DNA of 54,804 nucleotides from Flavobacteriaceae bacterium CG2_30_34_30 (GCA_001873105.1 MNYN01000054.1:1-54804); one strand, 5' to 3'; counted from the stretch's first letter, positions 23,810-32,443 are shown. Program-made: numbers and translations. Notes: generated by a model from the letters alone, not told the origin.

Positions 23810-24916
23810 CTAAATTTTATGTTGTTGAATATATTTTGAAGGTAAAATACCGTATTTTTCCATAAAACATTTAGAAAAATATGCAGGGCTATTAAAACCG
23901 GATTCATAAGCAATTTCTGAGATGTTGCTGCTTTGTTTATGAAGTAATTCTAAAGCCTTTTGCAATCTATATTCTTTAATAAAATTATTGGGAGACAAAC
24001 CTGTTAGCTTTAACAATTTTCTGTAAAATTGTGATTTACTGTATCCCAAACCTTTGCTAAAATTATTGACGTTAAAACTGGATGCGTTCCACACTTGTTC
24101 AACATAATTCATCAATTTGATTAAAAACTTTTCTTCGGACGGATCTAAAGCTTTAATTAATTTGTTATCAATAATTAAATTTCTGTTTTCACTTTCATAC
24201 AATACCTTCACCTCATAAGAAATAACCAATTCAGCATTCACAATATCACACATTCTTGCAGCCAAAACTATGGCTTCTTCAAAAAGGTTTTTTTCATCAG
24301 ACACCGGAACTCCGGCGCTTAATGCAATTTTAATTTTACGATTTTTCAAATCGAATTTTGGAGTGACATATTTAAAATTGGATTGTATTTTAAGGATACA
24401 AGAAACGGCATTGCTTACTGATTTAAAAGAAGCCAAATAATGATTATTATCCCTTTTAACAATACTTCCCTTAAAATATTTTAAAGATTTTATAACGCTA
24501 TTATGAAATTTTTGCGCAAATAAATTAAACTGGTTTGCTTCTAATCTATTTAAATAACTGCTGGTTTTTAGAACCATAATAACCCTGAAAGCCGGATCGT
24601 TTATGATGTTTAATTTAGTGTTTTGGGCATTCACAGGATCTTCAATTCTACCTAAAAAAGATTCCACTATATTACTGTCAACTTCAATTATTCTGTTGGG
24701 GACTTCACCGTGAGCATGGTTATGCATTTCTTTTATGGCTTCTTTATTGGGAGCTTCAATTAAACAAAACGCCGTTTTTCTGTTTTCATCAAACCAATAC
24801 GTAAGTCCCCTGCAATTAAATTTATCTTGTATTTTTATATCTGCTTGATGCAATTGCGCTACGTTTTCTGCAGTAACGTTTTCAGATACATCGTGGCGAT
24901 CCATATATATAGGCAT
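23810..24916 (-). CDS. AraC-family regulator with DUF4242 and nucleotidyl-cyclase-like domains
   Basis: 368 residues from ATG 24916 (MPIYMDRHDVSE). Three parts: (1) residues 1-~92, a DUF4242 domain (SCO4226-type, nickel-binding): MDRHDVSENVTAENVAQLHQ, FCLIEAPNKEAIKEMHNHAHGEVPNRIIEV with His65, 67 and 69 as likely ligands; (2) about 108-245, a class III cyclase-like fold: FRVIMVLKTSSYLNRLEANQF, YFKGSIVKRDNNHYLASFKSVSNAVSCILKIQ, KIKIALSAGVPV, AIVLAARMCDIVNAELVISYEV, without a clear pair of metal-binding Asp, so likely a sensor not a cyclase; (3) 270-365, two AraC HTH motifs (LGYSKSQFYRKLLKLTGLSPNNFIKEYRLQKALELL and ISEIAYESGFNSPAYFSKCFMEKYGILPSKY). It ends 171 bases upstream of the haemoglobin gene start, same strand, and is divergent from the CBS gene. 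Confidence 0.88.
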   Translation of the reverse strand: MPIYMDRHDVSENVTAENVAQLHQADIKIQDKFNCRGLTYWFDENRKTAFCLIEAPNKEAIKEMHNHAHGEVPNRIIEVDSNIVESFLGRIEDPVNAQNTKLNIINDPAFRVIMVLKTSSYLNRLEANQFNLFAQKFHNSVIKSLKYFKGSIVKRDNNHYLASFKSVSNAVSCILKIQSNFKYVTPKFDLKNRKIKIALSAGVPVSDEKNLFEEAIVLAARMCDIVNAELVISYEVKVLYESENRNLIIDNKLIKALDPSEEKFLIKLMNYVEQVWNASSFNVNNFSKGLGYSKSQFYRKLLKLTGLSPNNFIKEYRLQKALELLHKQSSNISEIAYESGFNSPAYFSKCFMEKYGILPSKYIQQHKI

Positions 24917-25035
24917 ACTGACAGTTTTAATATGCAATATAGTAAATTTTGAAATACGAATATTATAACAAAATTTATGAAATAAAACAAAAAAATTACG
25001 TATCTTTCTGATTAACACTTTAAAAGTATGACGTT

Positions 25036-25509
25036 ATGGGTATTAAAAGTTTCCAGGGGAAGTTTGTCGGGCAAGATAAACCCCCTTTTGAAAACATAAA
25101 AGTGCGCGATTTTATGTCTATTGGTTTAACTTCTTTTCGTCCGGAACAAACCATTCCGGAAGTGATTGAGATATTAATTAACAATAGAATTTCGGGTGGG
25201 CCTGTAGTAAATGAAAAACACGAATTAGTGGGAATTATTTCTGAAGGAGATTGCATCAAGCAACTTTCAGATAGCCAGTATTATAACATGCCTATTGAAA
25301 ATATAAAAGTGGGTGATTGTATGATAAAAGATGTAGAAACCATTGATGGAAACACCTCTATTTTTGATGCCGCTAAACTTTTTTTAGACGCCAAAAGAAG
25401 ACGTTTTCCTATAGTAGAAAACAAAAAGTTAGTAGGCATGATTAGCCAAAAAGACATTTTAAAAGCTTCGCTTAAAATAAATGCACAAACTTGGGATAGA
25501 AATAAGTAA
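25036..25509 (+). CDS. Two-CBS-domain protein
   Basis: 157 residues, cytoplasmic. Two CBS motifs in tandem form one Bateman module: about 28-75 (KVRDFMSIGLTSFRPEQTIPEVIEILINNRISGGPVVNEKHELVGIISEGDCIKQL) and 92-147 (KVGDCMIKDVETIDGNTSIFDAAKLFLDAKRRRFPIVENKKLVGMISQKDILKA). Bateman modules bind adenosine nucleotides. There is no enzyme or channel domain attached, so it is a stand-alone sensor. ATG 25036 was taken; another ATG 8 bases earlier is in a different frame. It starts 119 bases from the divergent AraC gene. Confidence 0.9.
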   Translation: MGIKSFQGKFVGQDKPPFENIKVRDFMSIGLTSFRPEQTIPEVIEILINNRISGGPVVNEKHELVGIISEGDCIKQLSDSQYYNMPIENIKVGDCMIKDVETIDGNTSIFDAAKLFLDAKRRRFPIVENKKLVGMISQKDILKASLKINAQTWDRNK

Positions 25510-25535
25510 TCTTTTTAGATGCAGTAATCCGTATT

Positions 25536-25799
25536 TTATATTTGATTTTGACCTCGTCTTTTTAGCTCTTCTTTTATTTTTTTTCTCATAGAAATAGTAG
25601 GAAGCAGCACCGCCAAAAATAAAACCGGAATAATTATTTGAGGGGCTTGTGGCTCCCAAGTACCTTTAATTATAGTATAGAGAAGATAGATAACATATAA
25701 TGCTGCAAGCACATAAGAAACTAGCAGTACAGAGTTTGCTGCCTTTAGCCTTTTTTTTAATACTTCGGTACTAAAAGTTTCTAATTCTTCTTTTTTCAT
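25536..25799 (-). CDS. Small two-helix membrane protein
   Basis: 87 residues. Cytoplasmic N-terminal helix (MKKEELETFSTEVLKKRLKAANS), then two membrane helices (VLLVSYVLAALYVIYLLYTII and IIIPVLFLAVLLPTISM) and a basic C-terminus (RKKIKEELKRRGQNQI). It resembles short flavobacterial proteins annotated only as hypothetical. Converges with the CBS gene (26 bases apart); separated by 52 bases from the zinc-ribbon gene upstream on the same strand. Function unknown. Confidence 0.65.
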   Translation of the reverse strand: MKKEELETFSTEVLKKRLKAANSVLLVSYVLAALYVIYLLYTIIKGTWEPQAPQIIIPVLFLAVLLPTISMRKKIKEELKRRGQNQI

Positions 25800-25851
25800 T
25801 TGCTGAAGCCCAATTTTAAACGGTTACTGCTTAAGTTCTTTTCTTCAATTT

Positions 25852-26199
25852 CTATTGTCTTTTTACCAATGCAAAAAAGTCATCTTCTAAAGGTAAATAG
25901 CCTTGGTCATACACAAAATAATATATGGTTCCTATTTTTGTGGTGTAAATACTTGTAAAAAGAGTAAAGTCAAAACCTTTGGCGAGAAGTTTACTTCTAG
26001 TGGTCTTCGATTTTTCTTCCGGATTTAGAGATTCTAGGATATGATAGTTTTTGCGCAACGCATTATTGATGTTGCGAACTAATTTCTTACTGTCTTTCTT
26101 AAATTTATTATTGTAGCTGTTTCTGCAATAATCACCACAGAATTTTTTATCGGCTCTGCCTAATAATTTTTCACCACATTCTATACAAAATTTTTCCAT
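25852..26199 (-). CDS. Zinc-ribbon protein of unknown function
   Basis: 115 residues. The N-terminus CIECGEKLLGRADKKFCGDYCRNSYNNKFKKD is a compact zinc ribbon with four Cys (Cys5, Cys8, and the CGDYC pair), of the DUF2116-like type common in Bacteroidota. After a basic helix (KKLVRNINNALRKNYHILESL) comes a small domain (TTRSKLLAKGFDFTLFTSIYTTKIGTIYYFVYDQGYLPLEDDFFALVKR) found with the ribbon in many relatives. Cytoplasmic. Function not known; nucleic-acid or protein binding is plausible. Confidence 0.75.
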   Translation of the reverse strand: MEKFCIECGEKLLGRADKKFCGDYCRNSYNNKFKKDSKKLVRNINNALRKNYHILESLNPEEKSKTTRSKLLAKGFDFTLFTSIYTTKIGTIYYFVYDQGYLPLEDDFFALVKRQ

Positions 26200-26591
26200 G
26201 ATATTTTTAGTTTGGGTTTTTATGGGGATAAAATGCGGTTTTATTCTAGCGAAAGATAGAAAAACAATTCAATTATTTCAAAATGAAAATACTGTTTTTT
26301 AGACATAATAAAAATAAATAGTTTAAAATGAAAATTTACATAAATTTTTTTGCGTAATAATAATTATTATAAACAACTGAAAATCAATTATAAAAACATT
26401 TACAAACGACTACAACCGTTTAAAAACGAAAGTAAACGACAGTAAATGTGTAAAATTCGAATAAATGTTGGATGCCGTTTTATGTTTGTACCGTTGAATG
26501 AAACCAACCGCTTTTTAAAAATCTAAAACCATAAGCAATTGGGTGAATCAGCAAAAATGTATTAACTGTTTAACCATTAAAATTTATTATT
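26200..26591. other. Intergenic region upstream of ssb with a 10-bp phased repeat
   Basis: 392 bases. First ~150 bases are plain AT-rich DNA. Between about 26394 and 26470 the motif AAACGA or close variants recurs every 10 bases (26404, 26424, 26434 exact AAACGA; 26394, 26414, 26444, 26464 degenerate), on one face of the helix. CCGTT occurs three times after 26415. No start codon or RNA gene is evident. The promoter of ssb probably lies in the last 80 bases but I cannot place it. Confidence 0.6.
26394..26470. repeat. Helically phased direct repeat, about eight 10-bp units
   Basis: Successive 10-base blocks from 26401 read TACAAACGAC, TACAACCGTT, TAAAAACGAA, AGTAAACGAC, AGTAAATGTG, TAAAATTCGA: the unit NNNAAACGAN returns in register with the 10-bp helix. 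Units at either end are weaker. Such an array can bend DNA or load a cooperative binding protein. Confidence 0.6.
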
Positions 26592-26924
26592 ATGAACGCA
26601 ATTAGAAACAAAGTACAGTTGATTGGAAGATTAGGTCAAGAGCCTGAAATTATTAACTTCGCCGATGGCAACAAAATGGCTAAATTTTCTTTAGCTACAG
26701 ATGACAGCTACAAAGACAAAGACGGCAAAAAAGTAGAACGCACTGACTGGCACAACGTTGTTGTAAAAGGTGGTTTGGTAAAAATAGTGGAAGACTATGT
26801 AACCAAAGGCAAAGAAGTTGCCATTGACGGAAAACTTACCACCCGCTCTTGGGAAGACAAAGAAGGTAACAAACGCTACATTACTGAAGTGTTGTGTAAT
26901 GAATTGTTACTTTTAGGTAAATAG
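26592..26924 (+). CDS. ssb: Single-stranded DNA-binding protein
   Basis: 110 residues, one OB fold: NAIRNKVQLIGRLGQEPEIINFADGNKMAKFSLATDDSYKDKDGKKVERTDWHNVVVKGGLVKIVEDYVTKGKEVAIDGKLTTRSWEDKEGNKRYITEVLCNELLLLG, a full match to bacterial SSB. It stops right after the fold, lacking the flexible glycine-rich linker and the acidic DDDIPF tip that recruits partners. Many Bacteroidota have a short second SSB like this, so this could be a paralogue and not the main replication SSB. recQ follows in the same direction after a hairpin. Confidence 0.93.
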   Translation: MNAIRNKVQLIGRLGQEPEIINFADGNKMAKFSLATDDSYKDKDGKKVERTDWHNVVVKGGLVKIVEDYVTKGKEVAIDGKLTTRSWEDKEGNKRYITEVLCNELLLLGK

Positions 26925-26940
26925 TTTAAATTTTATCTAG

Positions 26941-27010
26941 AAAATTTTCAAGCCAAAATCCAAATTCCAAATTATAGTATCTTAGTTTGGAATTTGGTGC
27001 TTGAAATTTT
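26941..27010. repeat. Long imperfect inverted repeat between ssb and recQ
   Basis: AAAATTTTCAAGC (26941-26953) and GCTTGAAATTTT (26999-27010) can pair with one bulged T; inside them CAAATTCCAAA pairs with TTTGGAATTTG. The ~70-base hairpin lies between ssb and recQ. TTTGGAATTTGG units are common in flavobacterial intergenic DNA. It may act as a terminator or message-stability element. Confidence 0.65.
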
Positions 27011-27038
27011 CCATTTATTAATACCTTATTTTCGCTTT

Positions 27039-29123
27039 ATGATTGTAACACAAAATATCCATTTACTTTTAAAAACCCATTTTGGTTTTGACAATTTTCG
27101 CCCTAATCAGGAGGCGATTATAAACGATATATTTTCAGGCAATGATATTTTAGCCATTATGCCCACAGGTGGCGGAAAATCACTTTGCTTTCAGTTGCCG
27201 GCACTTTTGCTTCCTGGAACAGCAATTGTAATTTCCCCTTTAATTGCTTTGATGAAAGATCAGGTGGATGCCTTACATGCAAATGGTATTTCTGCTGCTT
27301 TTTATAATAGCAGCCAAAGCAGTGCAAATCAAAATAAAGTACTTGAAGACCTTCACAACGAAAAAATAAAACTACTCTATGTAGCCCCTGAAAGTTTGCC
27401 TTTCTTATTGCCGCATCTCAACCATTCCAAAGTAAGTTTATTCGCCATAGATGAAGCCCATTGTATTTCTGCTTGGGGGCATGATTTTCGTCCAGCATAT
27501 ACCCAACTTGGGCAACTTAAAGATAGTTACGCACAAATTCCTGTGGTGGCTTTTACCGCAACTGCCGATGTGGCCACACAAGTGGATATTGTAAAACAAT
27601 TGCACATTCCTAAAGCAAAAAAACACTTGGCTTCTTTTGACCGAAAAAATCTCTTTTTAGAAGTAAGACCAGGTACAGATCGACTAAATCAAATTTTACG
27701 GTTTTTGAAGTCACGTCCGGAAGAAAGTGGAATTATTTACTGTTTAAGCAGAAAGAACACAGAAATGCTTGCGGAAAAACTAAAGGCAAAAGGCTATGAA
27801 GCACAAGCATATCACGCCGGATTAGAAGCCCAAGAAAGAACTCGCATTCAAGAGGATTTTGTAAATGATAGAACGCCTATAATTGTTGCCACCATTGCCT
27901 TTGGGATGGGCATAGACAAAAGCAATGTTCGCTGGGTAATACACTACAATATGCCTAAAAATATTGAGGGTTATTATCAGGAAATTGGGCGTAGTGGGCG
28001 CGATGGGCTTCCTGCGCATACGTTGTTATTTTATAGTTTTGCAGATGTTTTGCAACTTAGGCAGTTTATTGAAGAATCTACTACAAAGGAATTTCAACTG
28101 GCAAAACTAGAGCGTATGCAGCAATTTGCTGAAGCATTAAGCTGCCGTAGAATTGCATTAATGAACTATTTTGGGGAGCATATTTTTGAAAACTGTGGCA
28201 ATTGTGATAACTGTAAAACACCACCAAAATTCTTTGACGGAACGATTTTAGCACAAAAAGTATGCTCAGCAGTTTATCGCTTAGAAGAAAAAGAGGCTTT
28301 AGGAATGTTAGTGGATGTTCTACGCGGAGCAAAAAATGCCAATGTTTTGGATAAAGGATACCAATATTTAAAAACCTATGGTGTTGCTAATAATGTTTCG
28401 TGGTTAGACCTGCAACAATATATTATCCAAATGATTAACCAAGGAATTTTAGAAATTCGGTTTCATGAAAATGGGCGTTTGCTTTTAACCCCCTTGGCAA
28501 ATAAAATTCTTTTTGAGAATAAGCAGGTGCAACTAGCATCCTTACAACCGAAGGAAAAAATCAATAAAAATGAAACAGTTACTAAAGCAGAAACAATAGG
28601 GTTGTTTGAAAAACTGCGACAATTAAGACGCAAAATCGCCGTGGAAGAAAATGTGGCAGCATATATTGTGTTCAGTGATGCTTCACTGAAAGATATGGAA
28701 GCAATCCTACCGAAAAATGAATTTGAATTTTTGCAAGTAAGCGGGGTAGGGCAAGCAAAAAATGAAAAATATGGGCAACGATTTTTAGAAGTAATTCAAG
28801 AGCACTTAGAAAAAGAAAAACCAAAAATATCCACACAATTACAAAGCTATCAATTGTTTGAAAAAGGAATGTCAATTTCTGAAATTGCTTCCCACCGAAA
28901 TTTAAAAGAAGACACTATTTATGGGCATTTAGTATCTTTGCATCAAGAGGGAAAGCCTATAGATTTACATACATATATTTCAGAAGAGGAAATAAGAAAA
29001 GTTCAAAAAGCAAAATTAGATCTAAACCTTGAGGAAAAAAGTTTACGCCCTTATTTTGAGTATTTTGAAGAACAACTCCCTTATTGGAAAATAAGAATGG
29101 GGTTATATTTGGTGGATAGATGA
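27039..29123 (+). CDS. recQ: ATP-dependent DNA helicase RecQ
   Basis: 694 residues from ATG 27039; the frame is open upstream to 26994, but that part runs into the hairpin and is not conserved. Superfamily 2 helicase: motif 0 FGFDNFRPNQEAI, Walker A MPTGGGKS (41-48), DEAH (138-141) with DEAHCISAWGHDFRP, motif III AFTATAD, motif VI QEIGRSGRDG. Then the RecQ zinc site CRRIALMNYF...CGNCDNC, an RQC winged helix, an HRDC domain (about 510-590, VFSDASLKDMEAILPKNEFEFLQVSGVGQAKNEKYG) and a C-terminal HTH_40-like domain (LFEKGMSISEIASHRNLKEDTIYGHL). Unwinds forked DNA in recombination repair. Confidence 0.96.
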   Translation: MIVTQNIHLLLKTHFGFDNFRPNQEAIINDIFSGNDILAIMPTGGGKSLCFQLPALLLPGTAIVISPLIALMKDQVDALHANGISAAFYNSSQSSANQNKVLEDLHNEKIKLLYVAPESLPFLLPHLNHSKVSLFAIDEAHCISAWGHDFRPAYTQLGQLKDSYAQIPVVAFTATADVATQVDIVKQLHIPKAKKHLASFDRKNLFLEVRPGTDRLNQILRFLKSRPEESGIIYCLSRKNTEMLAEKLKAKGYEAQAYHAGLEAQERTRIQEDFVNDRTPIIVATIAFGMGIDKSNVRWVIHYNMPKNIEGYYQEIGRSGRDGLPAHTLLFYSFADVLQLRQFIEESTTKEFQLAKLERMQQFAEALSCRRIALMNYFGEHIFENCGNCDNCKTPPKFFDGTILAQKVCSAVYRLEEKEALGMLVDVLRGAKNANVLDKGYQYLKTYGVANNVSWLDLQQYIIQMINQGILEIRFHENGRLLLTPLANKILFENKQVQLASLQPKEKINKNETVTKAETIGLFEKLRQLRRKIAVEENVAAYIVFSDASLKDMEAILPKNEFEFLQVSGVGQAKNEKYGQRFLEVIQEHLEKEKPKISTQLQSYQLFEKGMSISEIASHRNLKEDTIYGHLVSLHQEGKPIDLHTYISEEEIRKVQKAKLDLNLEEKSLRPYFEYFEEQLPYWKIRMGLYLVDR

Positions 29124-29152
29124 TACTTGTATCTTTTAATTTTTGAAAGTAA

Positions 29153-30793
29153 TTAATCGATTTCTTCGGAAAAATTCTTAGAAATATCCTCTGTTACATT
29201 TATTTTTATTTGCGTATTTATTTCCGGGTTTTCAACAAAAATTTTACTGCCATCGATTAAAGTAATGGTTATGGTTTTTACTTCTTTTTCGGTGCCTAAG
29301 CCAAAATGAATACTATTCGTTTGATCACTTGCAAGACCTTCTCCAGAAATAAGCCATTCAAAAAGTTTTTTGTTTGGGGTAGCTATTTCAATTTTTGCTC
29401 CTATGGTTTTAGCGTTTTTAGGAAGTACTATTTTTATAAAATTATTAGTACCTCCTTGGTTAATAAAAGCTAACGAAGGGCTATTAATATTTGTCCAAAT
29501 AAAATCTAAATAACCGTCGTTATTAAAATCACTCACTAAAGGGGTAATGCCAAAATTAGGATTTACTACACCACTTTTCTTTTCGGTGGGCACAAAAGTA
29601 TGGTCCTCTTTTTGAATCAACATTCTGCTTGGTAATCTAAAAAGTTTGTTTGGAGCGAGATCAACATAATTTTCGGCGACTAATAGGTCTTGTAGGCCAT
29701 CGTTATTCATATCTGCAAAAACGGCCCCCCAAGAAAATTCATAATTTGCAATCTTGGCTTCTTCGGCTACATCTGTAAACTTGAAATCGCCATCGTTTCT
29801 GAATAAAATCCATTTTTCATTGAACTTTGTTGCATCTTTTATGTCTCCCTTTGCTAAAATACGCGGCAAGGTACTTCCGGTATTTGAAAACATAAAGTCT
29901 ATCAAACCGTCATTGTTATAGTCGCCTGCGGCAATTCCCATAGGGTAGGCAAATTTATTGGTAAGTGGATTTTCTATACGTTTAAAAGTTTCGTTTCCAT
30001 TGTTTTTATAGGTTCTAACTTCGCCGGTATCGTGTGCTACAACAAGATCCAAATGGCTATCCTTATCTATGTCAACCAAAATAGCCATAAAAGTATTGTG
30101 GATATAATCTAAACCAGCTGAAACGGTTTGGTTTGAAAAATTATTATTTCCATCATTTATAAGTAATGCACTAGTGGAGCCATAAGAATTATCTTCAAAT
30201 TTTGTCTGTCCTGTCATCAATTCTTTTTTGATGTAGGTGGAAAGGAAGATATCTAAATGACCATCTTTATTAATATCACCAACGGTTATGCCTGCAGGGG
30301 AGGATTTTTCGTTTATTGGTGTTTCTATAGCCTTGTGTGTAAAGGTTGCGTTGTTGTTATAATATATATGTAAACCGTCTTCACGACCAATTATTAAGTC
30401 TAAAAATCCGTTGTCGTCAAAATCGGCAACTGCAACCCCCGAGGATGTATAATTTCCTTTAGAAGGAAAATTTGTTTCCGAAGTAATAGGTACAAATTTG
30501 CCATCTCGAAAAGCAAAAATTTCATCGTCTTGGCTTAGACCACCGCCCATAAAAACTTCTTCAATACCGTCATTATTTATATCTATAACGGCAGAAGGCG
30601 CAATAGGCAAGGATTTTTTTGAGTCATATATATGTGTAAATGGGAATTCAACTTGTGAAAAAACGGGAATTTTATCTTTTTCGATAGAAACATCATATTT
30701 TTTGAGGTTGGCATCACTCCAAAAAAAGTATAGAATCCCTATGAGGAGAAGAAGGATAATAATACCTATTATTTTAAATATTTTTTTAGCCAT
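29153..30793 (-). CDS. FG-GAP/VCBS-repeat protein with ASPIC/UnbV C-terminus, membrane-anchored
   Basis: 546 residues. N-terminal single membrane anchor (FKIIGIIILLLLIGILYFFW). At least seven FG-GAP repeats with Ca2+-binding DxNxDGxxD loops, e.g. DINNDGIEEVF, DFDDNGFLDLI, DINKDGHLDIF, DIDKDSHLDLV, DYNNDGLIDFM, DMNNDGLQDLL, DFNNDGYLDFI, forming an integrin-like beta-propeller. The C-terminal IGAKIEIATPNKKLFEWLISGEGLASDQTNSIHFGLGTEKEVKTITITLIDGSK is an ASPIC/UnbV domain, as in CRTAC1-like proteins. Extracytoplasmic binding or adhesion is likely; no enzymatic site. Downstream of a GltB-like gene on the same strand. Confidence 0.85.
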   Translation of the reverse strand: MAKKIFKIIGIIILLLLIGILYFFWSDANLKKYDVSIEKDKIPVFSQVEFPFTHIYDSKKSLPIAPSAVIDINNDGIEEVFMGGGLSQDDEIFAFRDGKFVPITSETNFPSKGNYTSSGVAVADFDDNGFLDLIIGREDGLHIYYNNNATFTHKAIETPINEKSSPAGITVGDINKDGHLDIFLSTYIKKELMTGQTKFEDNSYGSTSALLINDGNNNFSNQTVSAGLDYIHNTFMAILVDIDKDSHLDLVVAHDTGEVRTYKNNGNETFKRIENPLTNKFAYPMGIAAGDYNNDGLIDFMFSNTGSTLPRILAKGDIKDATKFNEKWILFRNDGDFKFTDVAEEAKIANYEFSWGAVFADMNNDGLQDLLVAENYVDLAPNKLFRLPSRMLIQKEDHTFVPTEKKSGVVNPNFGITPLVSDFNNDGYLDFIWTNINSPSLAFINQGGTNNFIKIVLPKNAKTIGAKIEIATPNKKLFEWLISGEGLASDQTNSIHFGLGTEKEVKTITITLIDGSKIFVENPEINTQIKINVTEDISKNFSEEID

Positions 30794-30928
30794 TTTGTTT
30801 TAATTAATTGGTTTAGGTGTTAAATAATTATAAATTTAGAGCTTTTATTTAAGATTTCTATACTCTGCTCGATAAAATAGATGGTTTGATAGGGTGTTTG
30901 GGTTAAATGCAAGAATAAGTTGATTTTC

Positions 30929-32443
30929 TTAATTTCTAGAGTTTGAATAAAGTTCTTGATAGGTTACTAGATTATTAGGACCAAGTCGATGTATGATATG
31001 TTTACGTTGTATTTGGGAGGCATCATTAAGTCCAGCGGCGGCAAGCATTTCGGTTAAACTTTCAATTGTTTTTTTATGAAAATTTGCTACGCGTACATAT
31101 TTGTCATTTATATCTAACCCTTTCATTAGGTTTTTGTCTTGGGTAGCCACACCCACAGGACAGGTATTTGTGTTACATTGTAGTGCTTGGATGCATCCAA
31201 TAGCCATCATCATAGCACGAGCACTATTAACAGTATCAGCTCCTAATGCCATTAATCGGAGGATGTGAAAGGCGGTAAAAACTTTACCGGAGGCAATTAC
31301 TTTTATGTCGTCTTTAAAATGATATTTTTTTAGGCTATCCACAACAAAGGCTAATCCTTCGCGAAGTGGTAAACCCATGGAGTTAGAAAACTCAACCGGG
31401 GCTGCTCCCGTGCCACCTTCGCCACCGTCAACGGTTATAAAATCTGGTAATATTTGTGTTTTTTTCATGGCCTCACATACTTCAGTAAATTCCTCTTTGC
31501 TTCCTACACACAGTTTAAAACCCACAGGTTTTCCTCCGGAAAGATCACGCAGTTGTTTTACAAAATGCATTAAACCTTCGGCATTGTTAAAAGTGGTGTG
31601 GTAGGGCGGTGAAAGAACATCAGTAAATGGTTTTACGCCTCTTATTCTTGCAATTTCCTCGGTATTTTTAGCAGCTGGCAGAATACCTCCGTGTCCAGGT
31701 TTAGCACCTTGCGAAAGTTTAATTTCAATCATTTTTACATTTTCATGCGATGCGTTTTTTTGAAAAGTATCCGGGCAAAAATTTCCATCCACTGTTCTGC
31801 ATCCAAAATATCCGGTTCCTACTTGCCATATTAAATCGCCGCCACCTTCAAGATGATATGGGCTTAATCCACCTTCACCTGTATTGTGTGCAAAACCACC
31901 TAATTTAGCTCCTTTACTTAATGCGATAATAGCATTTTTGCTCAATGCTCCAAAACTCATAGCAGAAATATTTAAAATACTTGCATTATAAGGTTGTTTA
32001 CACTCTTTTCCGGCAAACAAAACCCTTGGGTGTTGCTCTACCTCGTCATGGTGTTTTGGGTACATGGAGTGTGTCATGCACTCATAACCTACACGATATA
32101 CATCTGATTTAGTACCAAAAGGAGTCGTGTCGTTCTGGTTTTTTGCTCTTGAATATATTAGGGAACGAAAGATCCTGTTTATAGGAGTGCCTTCTATATC
32201 TGTCTCTACAAAATATTGTTGAATTTCTGGGCGAAAGTTTTCTAACCAATATCTAAAATGACCTATAACCGGAAAATTTCTTTGTATGGTATGTTTTTTC
32301 TGTAAAATATCTGAAATACCCACTAAAATTATCGGTAAAAATATAAGGAAACTCCAAAGTATGGGTTTCCAAAAAAAAGATATTCCAAGAATGCTTGTAG
32401 TAATTACTGCTGAAATGATAATAAATAGCTTTCTAGCTTTCAT
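30929..32443 (-). CDS. FMN-binding glutamate synthase-like protein, membrane-anchored
   Basis: 504 residues from ATG 32443. Two N-terminal membrane helices (FIIISAVITTSILGISFFW, FLIFLPIILVGISDIL) precede a cytoplasmic domain equal to the FMN/synthase part of GltB: ISAMSFGALSKNAIIALSKGAKLGGFAHNTGEGGLSPYHLEGGGDLIWQVGTGYFGCR, IEIKLSQGAKPGHGGILPAAKNTEEIARIRGV, FITVDGGEGGTGAAPVEF and the 3Fe-4S site CIQALQCNTNTCPVGVATQD with three Cys. There is no N-terminal amidotransferase domain, so it cannot use glutamine alone. The natural role of these short GltB-like proteins is not settled. Confidence 0.9.
   Translation of the reverse strand: MKARKLFIIISAVITTSILGISFFWKPILWSFLIFLPIILVGISDILQKKHTIQRNFPVIGHFRYWLENFRPEIQQYFVETDIEGTPINRIFRSLIYSRAKNQNDTTPFGTKSDVYRVGYECMTHSMYPKHHDEVEQHPRVLFAGKECKQPYNASILNISAMSFGALSKNAIIALSKGAKLGGFAHNTGEGGLSPYHLEGGGDLIWQVGTGYFGCRTVDGNFCPDTFQKNASHENVKMIEIKLSQGAKPGHGGILPAAKNTEEIARIRGVKPFTDVLSPPYHTTFNNAEGLMHFVKQLRDLSGGKPVGFKLCVGSKEEFTEVCEAMKKTQILPDFITVDGGEGGTGAAPVEFSNSMGLPLREGLAFVVDSLKKYHFKDDIKVIASGKVFTAFHILRLMALGADTVNSARAMMMAIGCIQALQCNTNTCPVGVATQDKNLMKGLDINDKYVRVANFHKKTIESLTEMLAAAGLNDASQIQRKHIIHRLGPNNLVTYQELYSNSRN

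Noticed and set aside
26401-26460. CRISPR array or origin iterons upstream of ssb
   Set aside because: Repeat units are only 10 bases with no spacers, no cas genes, and no replication initiator gene nearby.
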